Origin: JAVJRN01 sp040218415
Lineage (GTDB): Bacteria; Bacteroidota; Bacteroidia; Cytophagales; Cyclobacteriaceae
Assembly (NCBI GenBank): GCA_040218415.1
Contig: JAVJRN010000079.1
Location: 186,001 to 250,000 of the forward strand
Reading direction: 5' to 3'
DNA length: 64,000 nucleotides
The notes beneath the pieces are model-generated. The model did not search any database, was not told where the DNA came from, and worked only from the letters and a program-made list of their open reading frames with translations. Both the position numbers and the translations under genes were made by a program. Below, one piece after another: positions 7,877 through 17,718 of the stretch. Numbering within the stretch: the stretch's first letter is position 1; every line of letters starts with the position of its first letter.

Positions 7877-10744
7877 CTATAATCTATTGCAAATCTCCTT
7901 GTAGGTGCAATAACTGCATCTTTTCACATCTTCCGTTTGCTCAAATGATATTTCAGGATCAAACACCTCATGAAGTAGTTCGCTCAAGCGATCGACGAAA
8001 TCTTCCTTATATCTGCGCCATTCTTTAATCGCAACAACAGGTGACTTTTTCTCTTTTAGCAATACACGCCAATCAAATTTCTTATCGAACAAGTCTTTGC
8101 TATTGAAAATAGCAGGCTCCAAGACATTATATTCTATTGGGCTGTTGGATTCGAATAAATAAGCGTAAAAAAAGACCTGAAAAATAGCTTTAGCGTCTCG
8201 GTTCTCCTTCGAAAACAACGCATCAATATCACCAAAGGACTTGGAATCTCGCCCAGTTTTATAATCAATAACCCTCACGGTTCCTTCTTTGATATCGAGC
8301 CTATCGATAATACCTTTAAGCCTCACACTTTGCCGAGTCTCGTCAATATTGATAGGGAAGTCAATGGTGTAGCCTTCCTTGGTTCCGGCCTCTAAGCCAA
8401 TAATCTTAAACGGAGCATATGCTTCGTCATAGTCCAGTATCTTATTGATGAATTTTTTAAGAATGTCGGCTGCAATGATCGATCTCCCTTCGAGCTTAAA
8501 TTTCTTTACATTTTTGATACCATAATGCTTGATAAACTCTTTATTAATGACTGTTTCGATTCCTTCTCTAATCCAAAATATATCCTGAGGCTGGACAATT
8601 TTTGAGGTCTCTTTCCCTAGAAAATTCTTGTACAAGGTCTCCATACTATTGTGAAGAATATTTCCAAATAGCATCGGATCCATTTCTTCTTGCACCTCAT
8701 CGGGCTCGTAGAGTTTCTCCACGTATTTGAAATAAAATTTCAGTGAACAATCCAAATAAGTGCTCAATGCAGATGGCGTAATTCGGGATTGATCCTTGCC
8801 AGTATAACCTACTAAGTAGCGCGACAAACGCTGTAGTATAATCGGTGTTTTTTCCACACGAATTTCCTCTGCCGGCGTAGTTTGTATTGGGTTGGAAAGT
8901 ATCCGGTGAGGAATTTTATAGCCAGACTCAAACTCCAACTGCTTTACCAATCGACTAACCTCTCCATTGACATTGAACTCTGAGACCGTATTGTGATAAA
9001 AATGCACATTTTGAGCGCGCTGGAGCAATCGGTAAAAGAGATACGAATAAATAGCGTCTTGATGATCGTTGACAGGCAAGTCAAATGCTTTTCGAATGTT
9101 GTATGGAATAAATGAACCCTTTTTAGCGGCAGCCGGCCAGCTGTCTTCATTCATATTCAAAACGAACACATGGTCAAAATCAAGGTTTCTAGTTTCCAAA
9201 ATCCCCATGATTTGCAAGCCTTGTAGCGGCTCTCCGGTAAACGGCACTTTTAAGCTCCTGGCTAGTCTTCTGAAGAGTTTTATCAGGAAATCATAACTCA
9301 ACTCATTCGCTCGAGCTCCCATCATCTCTTCCAGTTTCGTAATGTGTCCGTAGAAGTTTTCGATAAATTCTAACTCCAGATCATGCCCTTTGTCTTTCCA
9401 AGTGTCATGTAAACCATGAAGAATACTCTTCAAATAGTGAAACGCCTGGTCGCGCTTGGCAAATATTATTTTCAACAAGGGGTGCTCAAAGGTCAGGTCA
9501 TTTTCATCGAGCCGGATGAGATTCCCCTTCTTTATTGACTTTATCAAAGACTTTATGCGCTCATCTTCGAGAGAAAAAAGTAATGGATGATTGAGCAATT
9601 CAACAATGGGCTTATAGTAATATTTGGCTCCTTTAAGCTCGTCCGTTCTGTAATATTGGAGCAACAGCACACTTTCCAATAAACTAAATACTGGCGTATC
9701 CTTAAGTGGATAACCCATGGTAATATTGATTTTGTCTATTTCATCAGGTAAAGAATGTAAAACGGGCAATAACATATGCTCTTTTGGCAATACAATCACT
9801 GTTTTGTCAGCTTGGAAGGTAGGATCCTTGGCTAACTCGGCCAGAGATTCGGCCAAACTTTTGACCTGTCCTACTTCTAGACTGACGCCTGTCTTTTGAA
9901 AGTTCTTTTCGGATTTGAAGCGATTGGGCACCTCCTTTGGAAACGTTTTACCCAAGACAGAATCATTGGCATATTCTCTTAGAAAAAAACCCGCTTCTTG
10001 TTTCTTGTCTCGAAAGTAATAATTGTCAATATCCCAAAATATCTTCGCGTTTGCTTCACGAACGTAATACTTTATGATCTTTTCTTCTGCAAATGTGAGG
10101 GCATTGTAACCAGCGAAATAGACCTCCTCCTTTTCATCCAAAACTGTTTCGGCAATTTGCTCCGCTACTTCTCTGTAGATAAGCCCGCCATAAGCTTGTT
10201 TTTGGTCTAAAAGATGACTTTTAAATGCCTCGTATACAGGTAAAAGAATTTTCCATGTTTGAAGAAATGCTTCTTGTGTGCGAGTTGCTTCAGGTAAAAA
10301 TGTGCTCCAAAATTTTAGTATCGTTTCTCGTTCTTCGTCGGACAAAAAGTAAAATTCTTCGTCCAGCTCTTTTTGTGATTTGATGCTGGTAAAAAGCTGC
10401 TGTGGGTTGACCAAATACTGGTCTATTTCCTCAAAATCTCGAATGATCATTTCTCCCCAAAAGAAGAATTGGTCGAAAGATTCTTCCGTAGGTCGGTGTT
10501 TTTTGTACACTTCAAATAGTTGAAATACCGCTTCCAGTGTTTCTATTTGTTCGAGTTTTGAGTGGCGATAGACAAAATCCTGCATACTCAAAATCTGAGG
10601 CAAGCGCGTAGGCTTGTCGACAATTTGACCCAAGGCTTGTATTAAAAACAAACCAGCTCTTCTATTGGGAAAAACCACCGTAACATTGTCAAATGACGCG
10701 TGGTTATCAATTAAACTTCGAGCGATATCTTTTATAAAAGTCAA
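7877..10744 (-). CDS. AddB-like PD-(D/E)XK nuclease subunit
   Basis: The 955-residue protein is the nuclease-only partner of an AddAB/RexAB-like double-strand-break end-processing complex. The N-terminal helicase-like region (VVFPNRRAGLFL) lacks a Walker A motif, as in AddB. The C-terminal RecB-type nuclease domain has G-x-I-D-R-L-D and V-I-D-Y-K-T-G. An Fe-S staple is formed by an early Cys in STYLDCSLKF and C943, C946 and C952 at the extreme C-terminus (CSYCTYKEIC). The gene lies 18 bases downstream of the addA-like gene in the same direction. The sequence is Bacteroidota-divergent, so the subunit name is by architecture. Confidence 0.85.
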   Translation of the reverse strand: MTFIKDIARSLIDNHASFDNVTVVFPNRRAGLFLIQALGQIVDKPTRLPQILSMQDFVYRHSKLEQIETLEAVFQLFEVYKKHRPTEESFDQFFFWGEMIIRDFEEIDQYLVNPQQLFTSIKSQKELDEEFYFLSDEERETILKFWSTFLPEATRTQEAFLQTWKILLPVYEAFKSHLLDQKQAYGGLIYREVAEQIAETVLDEKEEVYFAGYNALTFAEEKIIKYYVREANAKIFWDIDNYYFRDKKQEAGFFLREYANDSVLGKTFPKEVPNRFKSEKNFQKTGVSLEVGQVKSLAESLAELAKDPTFQADKTVIVLPKEHMLLPVLHSLPDEIDKINITMGYPLKDTPVFSLLESVLLLQYYRTDELKGAKYYYKPIVELLNHPLLFSLEDERIKSLIKSIKKGNLIRLDENDLTFEHPLLKIIFAKRDQAFHYLKSILHGLHDTWKDKGHDLELEFIENFYGHITKLEEMMGARANELSYDFLIKLFRRLARSLKVPFTGEPLQGLQIMGILETRNLDFDHVFVLNMNEDSWPAAAKKGSFIPYNIRKAFDLPVNDHQDAIYSYLFYRLLQRAQNVHFYHNTVSEFNVNGEVSRLVKQLEFESGYKIPHRILSNPIQTTPAEEIRVEKTPIILQRLSRYLVGYTGKDQSRITPSALSTYLDCSLKFYFKYVEKLYEPDEVQEEMDPMLFGNILHNSMETLYKNFLGKETSKIVQPQDIFWIREGIETVINKEFIKHYGIKNVKKFKLEGRSIIAADILKKFINKILDYDEAYAPFKIIGLEAGTKEGYTIDFPINIDETRQSVRLKGIIDRLDIKEGTVRVIDYKTGRDSKSFGDIDALFSKENRDAKAIFQVFFYAYLFESNSPIEYNVLEPAIFNSKDLFDKKFDWRVLLKEKKSPVVAIKEWRRYKEDFVDRLSELLHEVFDPEISFEQTEDVKRCSYCTYKEICNRL

Positions 10745-10762
10745 TGCTATATTTTTTGAATG

Positions 10763-13700
10763 TTAGACCCGTACGGTTAATACGGTGAGATCTTGTAGAT
10801 AAATCAAACGTCCTGAGACCTTTTCTCGTCCCATTTTTTGCAAGAGTTTAATATACCCAGCTACCTGGTTTTGATCTTTGTTTCTTGGCTCACCAGTTTT
10901 GTAATCAATGATGACTGTTTGCTCCGAATTGGTATTGATTCTATCAAGCCTTTTCACCTCACCACCTGGCAATACTATTGGAACCTCCACATCCACCTGC
11001 CACTGTGGATCAAACCAAGAGGCAATACTTTCACTCGTTACGATCCTTTCAATTTTGTTTCGGGTAGTCTCATCAAGCGATTCCAAATCTGAAAGATATC
11101 TGACCTGACTGAGCAAATCATGGATTTTAATCCCTTTTTGAGTGGCTTCTAAAAACGGATTATCGCCAAGTTGGGAAGAGATTGATTTTTTAATAGCTAT
11201 CTTATTTCTCCAAAAATGCGAATGATAAGTGCTCAAAGCATATTCTCTGACTTCTTCCTTGGCTTTTGTGTTTTTGGTGATGGAGCCTTTTTCCCACAAA
11301 AGACCATCTTCCTTCCATCCTTCGTCGCTTAATGAGCTGAACAACAAGTCGTTAATATGTGTGAGTTTCTCTGGATTTTTAGGCTTGGGAGCCGCAATCC
11401 ACAAATAATTTACCGCTCTGGTCAATGCAACATACAATACATTCACATTGTCCAGAAATACCTTAAGCCTTTCTTGATAATAATACTCGGCCCAATAAGT
11501 ACTGACCAGCGCTTCTCCATATCGCAAAGGAATAATGGGCAGTTTATTGTAAGGCGCTAGGTTGCCACCATGACACCAAATGATCGTGTCTCTCAAGCCA
11601 GTGGTGATATGATCGGCTGACCAGTTTAAAAATGGAATCAGTACAATTGGAAATTCAAGCCCTTTAGATTTATGAATCGTCAGAATTTTAATGGCGTTAT
11701 TGTCGTCCGATACCTGAATGGCTCGTTCCTTTCTCACCTCTTCCCACCACTCTAAAAAGGAAGAAATATCACCTCTTTCGTTTTTTGAATAATCCAATAT
11801 GGCATCCTGAAATCCTTGCAGATAGGTAATTTCTTCCTTGATTTGAGCCAATTCGAAAACGCGAATCACCTCTTCCATCAACTCAAATACGGGTAATGAT
11901 TTGATGAAGTCTTTTTGTTGTACAAAATCCTGAGGAACGAATTGTTCCCAGTTTTGAAAGGTAGTTATGATTTCATTATCTGGTTGAGGGTCTTTTATTA
12001 TGTATTTCCGATATTCATAGTACCACTCCGTGAGCACCACCGTGTTGGCCTCATCTTGAAGCCATTTTATCAGAGAAACAATAAAGCGAACCACATGGCT
12101 TGATGTTAAATAGAGCGCTTCCGAACTGATCACATCATAACGTAAAGACGGGTCTGCCGATGAGGAATTTTTATACTGCACAAATGCGTCGGCCAACTGC
12201 TTACCTTCCTTATTCCATCTTGTCAAAATAGCGATATCGCGGAGTTCATAACCCTCACGTTGCAGCATTTCTACTTGTGCGATGGTTTGCGCTATCGATT
12301 CTTCTTTCCAATGCACTTCAGCGCCACGCTCATCAGGGATAAACTCCACGCGAACAGCCCCCTGATCCTTGTCCTTTTTATGAGGAGCTACATTTTGAGC
12401 CACATCATGGTAAATACCAAAAGCATCTTTAATCTGTATATGGATATTCTTTTTGATAGTGCCATCTTGCACTTCTTCGATACTTTTTAAGAAAAAATCT
12501 ATAGCAACACCCACCGAGTTTAAGAAAAGCGTATTGTTGAAATTGATCACATTGGCATCACTGCGCCAATTGATGTCAAGGTTTTCTTCCTTAATGATCG
12601 CCTCAGGATACTGTCCGCCAATGTCTTGTTTTACTTTTGATTGGAGCAGTTCCCAGTCACCACCTCTGAAACGATAGATGGATTGCTTCACATCTCCAAC
12701 TACCATCGAAAAGTCCAGCTGATCCGCCGCATTTTTAACCAAGGGCTTGAAATTATTCCATTGAAAACTTGATGTATCCTGAAACTCATCGATTAAATAA
12801 TGAGCATATCGGCTACCCACTTTTTCATATATATAAGGCGTTTCGCTATCGTTGATAATCTGGTTGAGAAAATCAGGTAAATCGGCGATCAGCATTACAT
12901 CATTGTCATCGCGGTATTTTTCTAAGTAATGATTGATTTCGGATAAAATACCATAAGTGTAGAGATACCTAAAAGTCTCCAGCGCAGAACGATAAGCGAT
13001 GGTATTTTCGTTAATAAAATCAATGAGCTGATCATAAAGCCTGCCTAAACCTGCAGCAATAGCTTCTGCCAAGATTGGATCATTTGGATCTTTTACTTTG
13101 ATCCAAGTCTCTGGTTGACCATATTTCGATTGTTGTGTTTTGGTGAGTTCATAGGGTTTGTCTCTGGTTTCTATCCGATAAAAAATCAGTGCAGGACTTT
13201 GCGTCGAACCTCCTTTATACCATGCTGGGTCTATTCCTTTAGACTCTATGAGCGCTATGGCCTCTGCGCAAATACTCGATATTGTAGTTTTGAAATTTTT
13301 TATTGTCCCATTCAATTCATTTTTGATATTACCAAAAAGTTCGGGTGATTTGCTCAACTCGGCAATAGCCTGACTATGCGCTTTGAATTCTTCCTTAAGC
13401 GTTTCTGAAGCCAGTTTCTTAATCTCTGCTCTAAAATCCCAATTAGTTCCTTGTTCTACCCTGTTTTCGGCAAACTCCGTTAACCATTTTCTTAAAGTCA
13501 CATGCTCCTCCGTACCAATATCCAACAGCATATTGTCAATCACTCGCTCCATGACATTATTCAAATCAAGATCTATGGAAAAAGTGCCTTGAAGACCCAT
13601 TTCTTTGGCAAACGACCGAATGACCTGATGGAAAAAACTATCAATAGTGACAACAGAAAACCGACCATATTGGTGTAGGATATCGGTTAAAGCGCTTTTT

Positions 13701-13966
13701 GCTCTTTTTCTCAGTGTATTGGTGTCAATCTCCAGACTAGATATTAGATAATCAGTCATTGGATGTGTCTTACCTTCTGAGAGCTCCTCTAGAATCTCGA
13801 CGATTCGTGACTTCATTTCCTCGGTGGCCCTGTTAGTAAAAGTCACACCTAAAATTTCTTTAAATCCGTGAGGTTTAGATAATGCAAGCCTGATGTACTC
13901 TTTGGCCAATGTAAAAGTCTTTCCCGACCCAGCGGATGATCGGTAAATATGAAAAGGTAAACTCAT
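10763..13966 (-). CDS. AddA-like UvrD/RecB helicase-nuclease
   Basis: The 1067-residue protein combines an SF1A helicase and a C-terminal RecB-type nuclease. Motif I is SSAGSGKT (residues 10-17), motif Ia contains GVTFTNRATEEMK, motif II is LIDEFQDTS, and motif III/IV and VI regions are visible (VVGDVKQSIYRFRGGD; LYVALTRAVNYLWI). The nuclease end has LDRIN and VIIDYKTGEP. Together with the downstream AddB-like protein it should load RecA at double-strand breaks and can also degrade foreign linear DNA. The pair is probably one operon; no Chi sequence can be inferred from this window. Confidence 0.88.
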   Translation of the reverse strand: MSLPFHIYRSSAGSGKTFTLAKEYIRLALSKPHGFKEILGVTFTNRATEEMKSRIVEILEELSEGKTHPMTDYLISSLEIDTNTLRKRAKSALTDILHQYGRFSVVTIDSFFHQVIRSFAKEMGLQGTFSIDLDLNNVMERVIDNMLLDIGTEEHVTLRKWLTEFAENRVEQGTNWDFRAEIKKLASETLKEEFKAHSQAIAELSKSPELFGNIKNELNGTIKNFKTTISSICAEAIALIESKGIDPAWYKGGSTQSPALIFYRIETRDKPYELTKTQQSKYGQPETWIKVKDPNDPILAEAIAAGLGRLYDQLIDFINENTIAYRSALETFRYLYTYGILSEINHYLEKYRDDNDVMLIADLPDFLNQIINDSETPYIYEKVGSRYAHYLIDEFQDTSSFQWNNFKPLVKNAADQLDFSMVVGDVKQSIYRFRGGDWELLQSKVKQDIGGQYPEAIIKEENLDINWRSDANVINFNNTLFLNSVGVAIDFFLKSIEEVQDGTIKKNIHIQIKDAFGIYHDVAQNVAPHKKDKDQGAVRVEFIPDERGAEVHWKEESIAQTIAQVEMLQREGYELRDIAILTRWNKEGKQLADAFVQYKNSSSADPSLRYDVISSEALYLTSSHVVRFIVSLIKWLQDEANTVVLTEWYYEYRKYIIKDPQPDNEIITTFQNWEQFVPQDFVQQKDFIKSLPVFELMEEVIRVFELAQIKEEITYLQGFQDAILDYSKNERGDISSFLEWWEEVRKERAIQVSDDNNAIKILTIHKSKGLEFPIVLIPFLNWSADHITTGLRDTIIWCHGGNLAPYNKLPIIPLRYGEALVSTYWAEYYYQERLKVFLDNVNVLYVALTRAVNYLWIAAPKPKNPEKLTHINDLLFSSLSDEGWKEDGLLWEKGSITKNTKAKEEVREYALSTYHSHFWRNKIAIKKSISSQLGDNPFLEATQKGIKIHDLLSQVRYLSDLESLDETTRNKIERIVTSESIASWFDPQWQVDVEVPIVLPGGEVKRLDRINTNSEQTVIIDYKTGEPRNKDQNQVAGYIKLLQKMGREKVSGRLIYLQDLTVLTVRV

Positions 13967-14068
13967 AAGATAAAGATAGAAATAAAGCCTTCGGGAGATC
14001 GATCAATTTTGAATCATCGACCAAAAAGTATGTTTTATCGAAGCTTTGCAAATTACAATGTTACGGAA

Positions 14069-14099
14069 TTGTTAATTAATTAATAATGTGGTAATATTG
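14069..14099 (+). promoter_or_regulatory. Candidate Bacteroidota sigma-70-type promoter
   Basis: TTG (14069-14071), a 20-bp spacer and TAATATTG (14092-14099) fit the Bacteroidota -33/-7 pattern TTG-N19-21-TAnnTTTG with one mismatch. The predicted start would give a leader of about 28 nt before the small TonB_C-domain gene. Confidence 0.5.
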
Positions 14100-14132
14100 C
14101 CTTATAGTTAAAGTAACAAAACAGAAACGATC

Positions 14133-14495
14133 ATGAAAAGAGGAGCAATATTATTCGCATTATTAATTGTTGGAACATTAACAGTTTTTGCCGGTTCAGA
14201 TCCCGTTTCTACTAAAGTTCAGGCTTTGAACATGTCTGAGGTAATTGAAAATATAACTTACCCTATTGCTTCAAGACAGCAAGCGGTAGAAGGTAGAGTG
14301 GTTGTCTTGCTTGATATCAATGAAATGGGCGAGGTAACTAAAAACAAGGTGATTATCGCTAATTGTCCAAAATTAGCGGCTGCAGTAGAAAAGGAAATTC
14401 AAAACTTGAAATTTTCGCCTGCTACTGATAAAAACGGTCAAGCTATTGCAACAACTGTTAAACTACCAATCGATTTTGAATTGGAAGTGAATTAA
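14133..14495 (+). CDS. Small exported TonB C-terminal-domain protein
   Basis: The 120-residue protein has a signal peptide (cleavage near VFAGS) followed by a stand-alone TonB_C-type domain: Y-P-x-x-A-x-x-Q-x-x-E-G-R-V-V-V-L-L-D-I-N, then a turn G-E-V-T-K and a helix ending in LKFSPATDKNGQ. There is no N-terminal membrane anchor or proline-rich linker, so it cannot act as a classical energy transducer spanning the periplasm. Such small secreted TonB_C proteins are common in Bacteroidota and their function is unknown. A candidate promoter precedes it and a strong terminator follows. Confidence 0.8.
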   Translation: MKRGAILFALLIVGTLTVFAGSDPVSTKVQALNMSEVIENITYPIASRQQAVEGRVVVLLDINEMGEVTKNKVIIANCPKLAAAVEKEIQNLKFSPATDKNGQAIATTVKLPIDFELEVN

Positions 14496-14516
14496 AAATA
14501 TTCAACTGTAAAAAGT

Positions 14517-14542
14517 AAAAGGGAGCGATGCTCCCTTTTTTT
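14517..14542. terminator. Intrinsic terminator between convergent genes
   Basis: The stem AAAAGGGAGC/GCTCCCTTTT with a GAT loop runs into seven T on the plus strand. The flanking A residues give a shorter U tract on the minus strand, so it can also end the arginine operon transcript. Confidence 0.85.
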
Positions 14543-14568
14543 ATGCCTTATCAAATATTATCGAAATG

Positions 14569-15861
14569 TTACCCGAAATAATCATAAGCCGCAGTAAACT
14601 TACGCTTAATATTTGCAGTCCCTAGGTTTCCAATTGACCCGAGATGTGTATGATCAATGTCTTTATTGGGTTTGTAGTTACCTGCCTGAATCTTTGCCCC
14701 AACTTGTCTATATGCGTCTCTAAAAGGTATACCCTCCAAAACAAGCTTATTGACTTCTTCTACGGTAAACAATAAATCGTATTTTGGATCATTGACTATT
14801 TCTTCGTTGACTGCCATATTTTCTAACATCTTGGTGACAATCACCAAGATGTCCTTCATGGTTAACAGTGTAGGCACAAACTTTTCCTTTAACACTTGAA
14901 GATCTCGATGATAGCCTGATGGCAGATTGGCCAGTATCAAGCTGAGTTCATAAGGCATGGCCTGTATTTGGTTACATTTTCCTCTTACCAATTCAAAACC
15001 ATCAGGATTTTGCTTGTGAGGCATAATACTTGACCCGGTGGTATATTTTTTTTCAATGGAGAAAAAGTCATAGTTCGCTCCGCTATACATGCAAACATCC
15101 ATACATAATTTGGCAATTGTACCCGCTAAACTGGATAAGGCAAAACCGACAGACTTCTCCAATTTGCCTCTGGTCATTTGAGCATATACACTATTCACGT
15201 TGAGATTACCAAATCCCATTTCTTTGGTCGTCATTTCTCTATCAAGTGGAAAAGAAGAGCCATATCCCGCTGCTGAGCCGAGTGGGTTTTGGTCTGAGAT
15301 TTCAGTGGCTGCTTTTAAAAGATATAAGTCATCAACCAAACTTTCTGCATACGCTCCAAACCATAATCCAAAGGAAGATGGCATAGCCACTTGCATATGG
15401 GTATAACCAGGCATTAAAGTATTTTTATTCGCCTCACTTTTAGCCTGTAAAAGATCAAAAAGAGTTTTAACTAGTTCTGCAATTTGATGTAGTTGATCTT
15501 TCGCAAATAGCTTTAGACAGGTCAAAACCTGATCGTTTCGCGATCTACCACTGTGCACTTTCTTACCTACATCTCCAAGCTCTCTTGTGAGCATCAGCTC
15601 AATTTGACTATGACAGTCTTCTATGCCTTCCTCAATAACAAACTTTCCGTCCGTAATAAGTTGATCAATATGAGCAAGACAATCAATAATTTGAACTACC
15701 TCTTCTTTTTCCAAAAGGTTTATGGTTCCCAGCATTTTGACATGCGCGTTACTACCAATCACATCATAGTGCGCTAATAGCACATCCAAAATTGGATCTT
15801 GCCCTATTGTGAACCGCTCAAAAAGTTCGTCAATACTTTGTCCTTTATCCCAAAGTTTCAT
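14569..15861 (-). CDS. argH: Argininosuccinate lyase
   Basis: The 430-residue enzyme splits argininosuccinate into arginine and fumarate, the last step of arginine synthesis. It carries the fumarase/aspartase superfamily signature GSSIMPHKQNPD with the catalytic Ser loop, and the expected H-S-G-R-S-R-N-D-Q block. Some 30 residues are lacking relative to the E. coli enzyme, within family range. It is the last gene of the nine-gene arginine operon and overlaps the deacylase gene by 4 bases (ATGA). Confidence 0.95.
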   Translation of the reverse strand: MKLWDKGQSIDELFERFTIGQDPILDVLLAHYDVIGSNAHVKMLGTINLLEKEEVVQIIDCLAHIDQLITDGKFVIEEGIEDCHSQIELMLTRELGDVGKKVHSGRSRNDQVLTCLKLFAKDQLHQIAELVKTLFDLLQAKSEANKNTLMPGYTHMQVAMPSSFGLWFGAYAESLVDDLYLLKAATEISDQNPLGSAAGYGSSFPLDREMTTKEMGFGNLNVNSVYAQMTRGKLEKSVGFALSSLAGTIAKLCMDVCMYSGANYDFFSIEKKYTTGSSIMPHKQNPDGFELVRGKCNQIQAMPYELSLILANLPSGYHRDLQVLKEKFVPTLLTMKDILVIVTKMLENMAVNEEIVNDPKYDLLFTVEEVNKLVLEGIPFRDAYRQVGAKIQAGNYKPNKDIDHTHLGSIGNLGTANIKRKFTAAYDYFG

Positions 15862-16946
15862 TTTATACTCACAAAAAGGTTGGATAATAAATTGATGTAG
15901 CCCTCTATTCCTTGCGCTATTTCTTTGACAAATATGAATTCATCAGGTGTATGAGATCTTTCTGACCTACCTGGACCCATTTTAAATGTTGGATAGGGAA
16001 TGACCGCTTGATCCGAGGTAGTTGGCGAACCGAATTTTTCGATATTCAAATCATCGGCGACTTTTGATATTGGATAATTTTCAGGCAAATAAGAAGAGTT
16101 CAAGCGTGTGGAGCGAGCTTCTACTCTACACTTTACATGTTCTTTGATAATTTCCAAAGTAGTCGTGTTATCGTATAAATCGGTGGTTCTTACATCGACC
16201 ACAAAATGACAAGTATCAGGCACCACATTGTGTTGATATCCTGCGCTGATCATGGTAACAGACATTTTTACAGCACCTAGCGAATTGGATATTTTATCAA
16301 AAGCATAATTTCTAAACCATTCGATATCTGTTAATGCTTCATAAATAGCGTTAACCCCTTGATCTCTGGCCGCATGACCGGATTTACCTTGCGCATAGCA
16401 ATCGAGCACCATTAATCCTTTTTCGGCAACACCCATTTTCATTTCTGTAGGCTCACCTATTATTCCAAAATCAATTAAACCAATTTCGTCTAAAATCAAT
16501 TCAACTCCACCAAGCCCCGAATTTTCCTCTTCCGCTGTAGCAGCCATCACCAGGTTATAAGGCATATCTTTATCATAGAAGTGATGGAAGGTAAGAATTA
16601 AAGATACTAAACAACCACCTGCATCATTGCTACCAAGCCCAAATAGCTTACCTTCAGCTATTTGAGGTTCATATGGATCTTTAGTATACCCCTTATTAGG
16701 CTTCACCGTATCATGATGAGAGTTCAATAAAATGGTTGGCTTTTTTGCATCAAAGAATTTATTGAATGCCCAAATATTATTTCCTTTTCGGTGATAGTTA
16801 ATTGATTTTGAATCAAAAAAATCTTCCAATATTTTGGCCGTTTGGTCTTCCTCTTTGCTCAAACTTGGTGTGGAAATGAGTTTTTGAAGTAAGATCAGCG
16901 CATCTTCATAATAGGCATTAATGTTATTGGATTCGAGTATAGCCAT
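15858..16946 (-). CDS. argE: M20 family N-acyl amino acid deacylase (ArgE-like; N-acylcitrulline/ornithine deacylase)
   Basis: A 362-residue M20 metallopeptidase-fold enzyme. Metal and catalytic residues are visible: H and D in LNSHHDTVKP, the bridging Asp in GLGSNDAGG, and the E-E pair in TAEEENSG. In Bacteroidota arginine clusters with an N-acylornithine carbamoyltransferase, this enzyme removes the acyl group from N-acylcitrulline, not from N-acylornithine. That role is inferred from the neighbouring argF'. A TTG lies just upstream, but I use the ATG; either start overlaps argB by about 23 bases. Confidence 0.88.
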   Translation of the reverse strand: MAILESNNINAYYEDALILLQKLISTPSLSKEEDQTAKILEDFFDSKSINYHRKGNNIWAFNKFFDAKKPTILLNSHHDTVKPNKGYTKDPYEPQIAEGKLFGLGSNDAGGCLVSLILTFHHFYDKDMPYNLVMAATAEEENSGLGGVELILDEIGLIDFGIIGEPTEMKMGVAEKGLMVLDCYAQGKSGHAARDQGVNAIYEALTDIEWFRNYAFDKISNSLGAVKMSVTMISAGYQHNVVPDTCHFVVDVRTTDLYDNTTTLEIIKEHVKCRVEARSTRLNSSYLPENYPISKVADDLNIEKFGSPTTSDQAVIPYPTFKMGPGRSERSHTPDEFIFVKEIAQGIEGYINLLSNLFVSIK

Positions 16947-17718
16947 CAAATGTTCTGTTATTTAATTCGTTTATTTTAGAATAATGAATAATTGAAACTT
17001 CAGCTACTCCTTTTTCTATTGCCTGAAAGGAATTATCCAACTTAGGAATCATTCCATCTTTTATAACTCCAGCTTCTTTGAGATTGGAATAATTAGCCTG
17101 GGAAATATGTTTTATGAGCGTAGTTTCATCATTAAGGTCTCCCATCACTCCTGCCAATTCAAAAACATAAACCAATCTCACAGTATAAGTTTCTGATAAA
17201 ATAGTAGCCACTGCGCTGGCGATGGTATCTGCGTTTGTATTTAATATTTGCCCAGCAGAATCCATAGTTAATGGAGCAATCACGGGTATAAATGAAGCAT
17301 CTGTTAGTACTTTAATCAGTGCTGAATTAGCTTCTGAAATGTCCCCCACAAAACCATAATCAATACCATTTTTGATTGGTCTTTTTGTCGATAACAATAG
17401 CCCCCCATCAAACCCTGAAATACCTACAGCCTTCTGGTTCAAGGAGAGCAACTTTGCTGTAATATTTTTATTTACCTTTCCTCCATAGGCCATCGTTACA
17501 ATGTCAAGCATGGCTGCATCTGTAATCCTTCGTCCTTCGATCATTTGAGCTTCCACTCCCATTTCTGCAGCCATTTTTGTAGCTACTTTTCCACCACCGT
17601 GAATGAGTACTTTTCTTGCCGATAGCTGGGCAAAAGAATTTAAAAAATCATGAAGCTTCGTCGTGTCTTCAATAACATTCCCTCCTACTTTAAAAACATA
17701 AATTTCTTCAAGCGCCAT
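16924..17718 (-). CDS. argB: N-acylglutamate kinase (ArgB)
   Basis: The 264-residue amino-acid-kinase-fold enzyme phosphorylates N-acetyl- or N-succinyl-glutamate. Family features: V-F-K-V-G-G-N-V at the N-terminus, I-H-G-G-G near residue 40 for phosphate binding, N-T-N-A-D-T-I-A-S-A-V-A, and the C-terminal lysine block V-I-K-D-G-M-I-P-K. It overlaps argF' by 11 bases and the deacylase gene by 23. Length and motifs are normal. The acyl group it prefers cannot be read from the sequence. Confidence 0.93.
   Translation of the reverse strand: MALEEIYVFKVGGNVIEDTTKLHDFLNSFAQLSARKVLIHGGGKVATKMAAEMGVEAQMIEGRRITDAAMLDIVTMAYGGKVNKNITAKLLSLNQKAVGISGFDGGLLLSTKRPIKNGIDYGFVGDISEANSALIKVLTDASFIPVIAPLTMDSAGQILNTNADTIASAVATILSETYTVRLVYVFELAGVMGDLNDETTLIKHISQANYSNLKEAGVIKDGMIPKLDNSFQAIEKGVAEVSIIHYSKINELNNRTFDGYTRIQ

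Noticed and set aside
7877..13966. Possibility that the helicase/nuclease pair is a defence island
   Set aside because: Architecture fits AddAB-type recombination; neighbours are housekeeping genes and no methylase, transposase or other defence gene is present.
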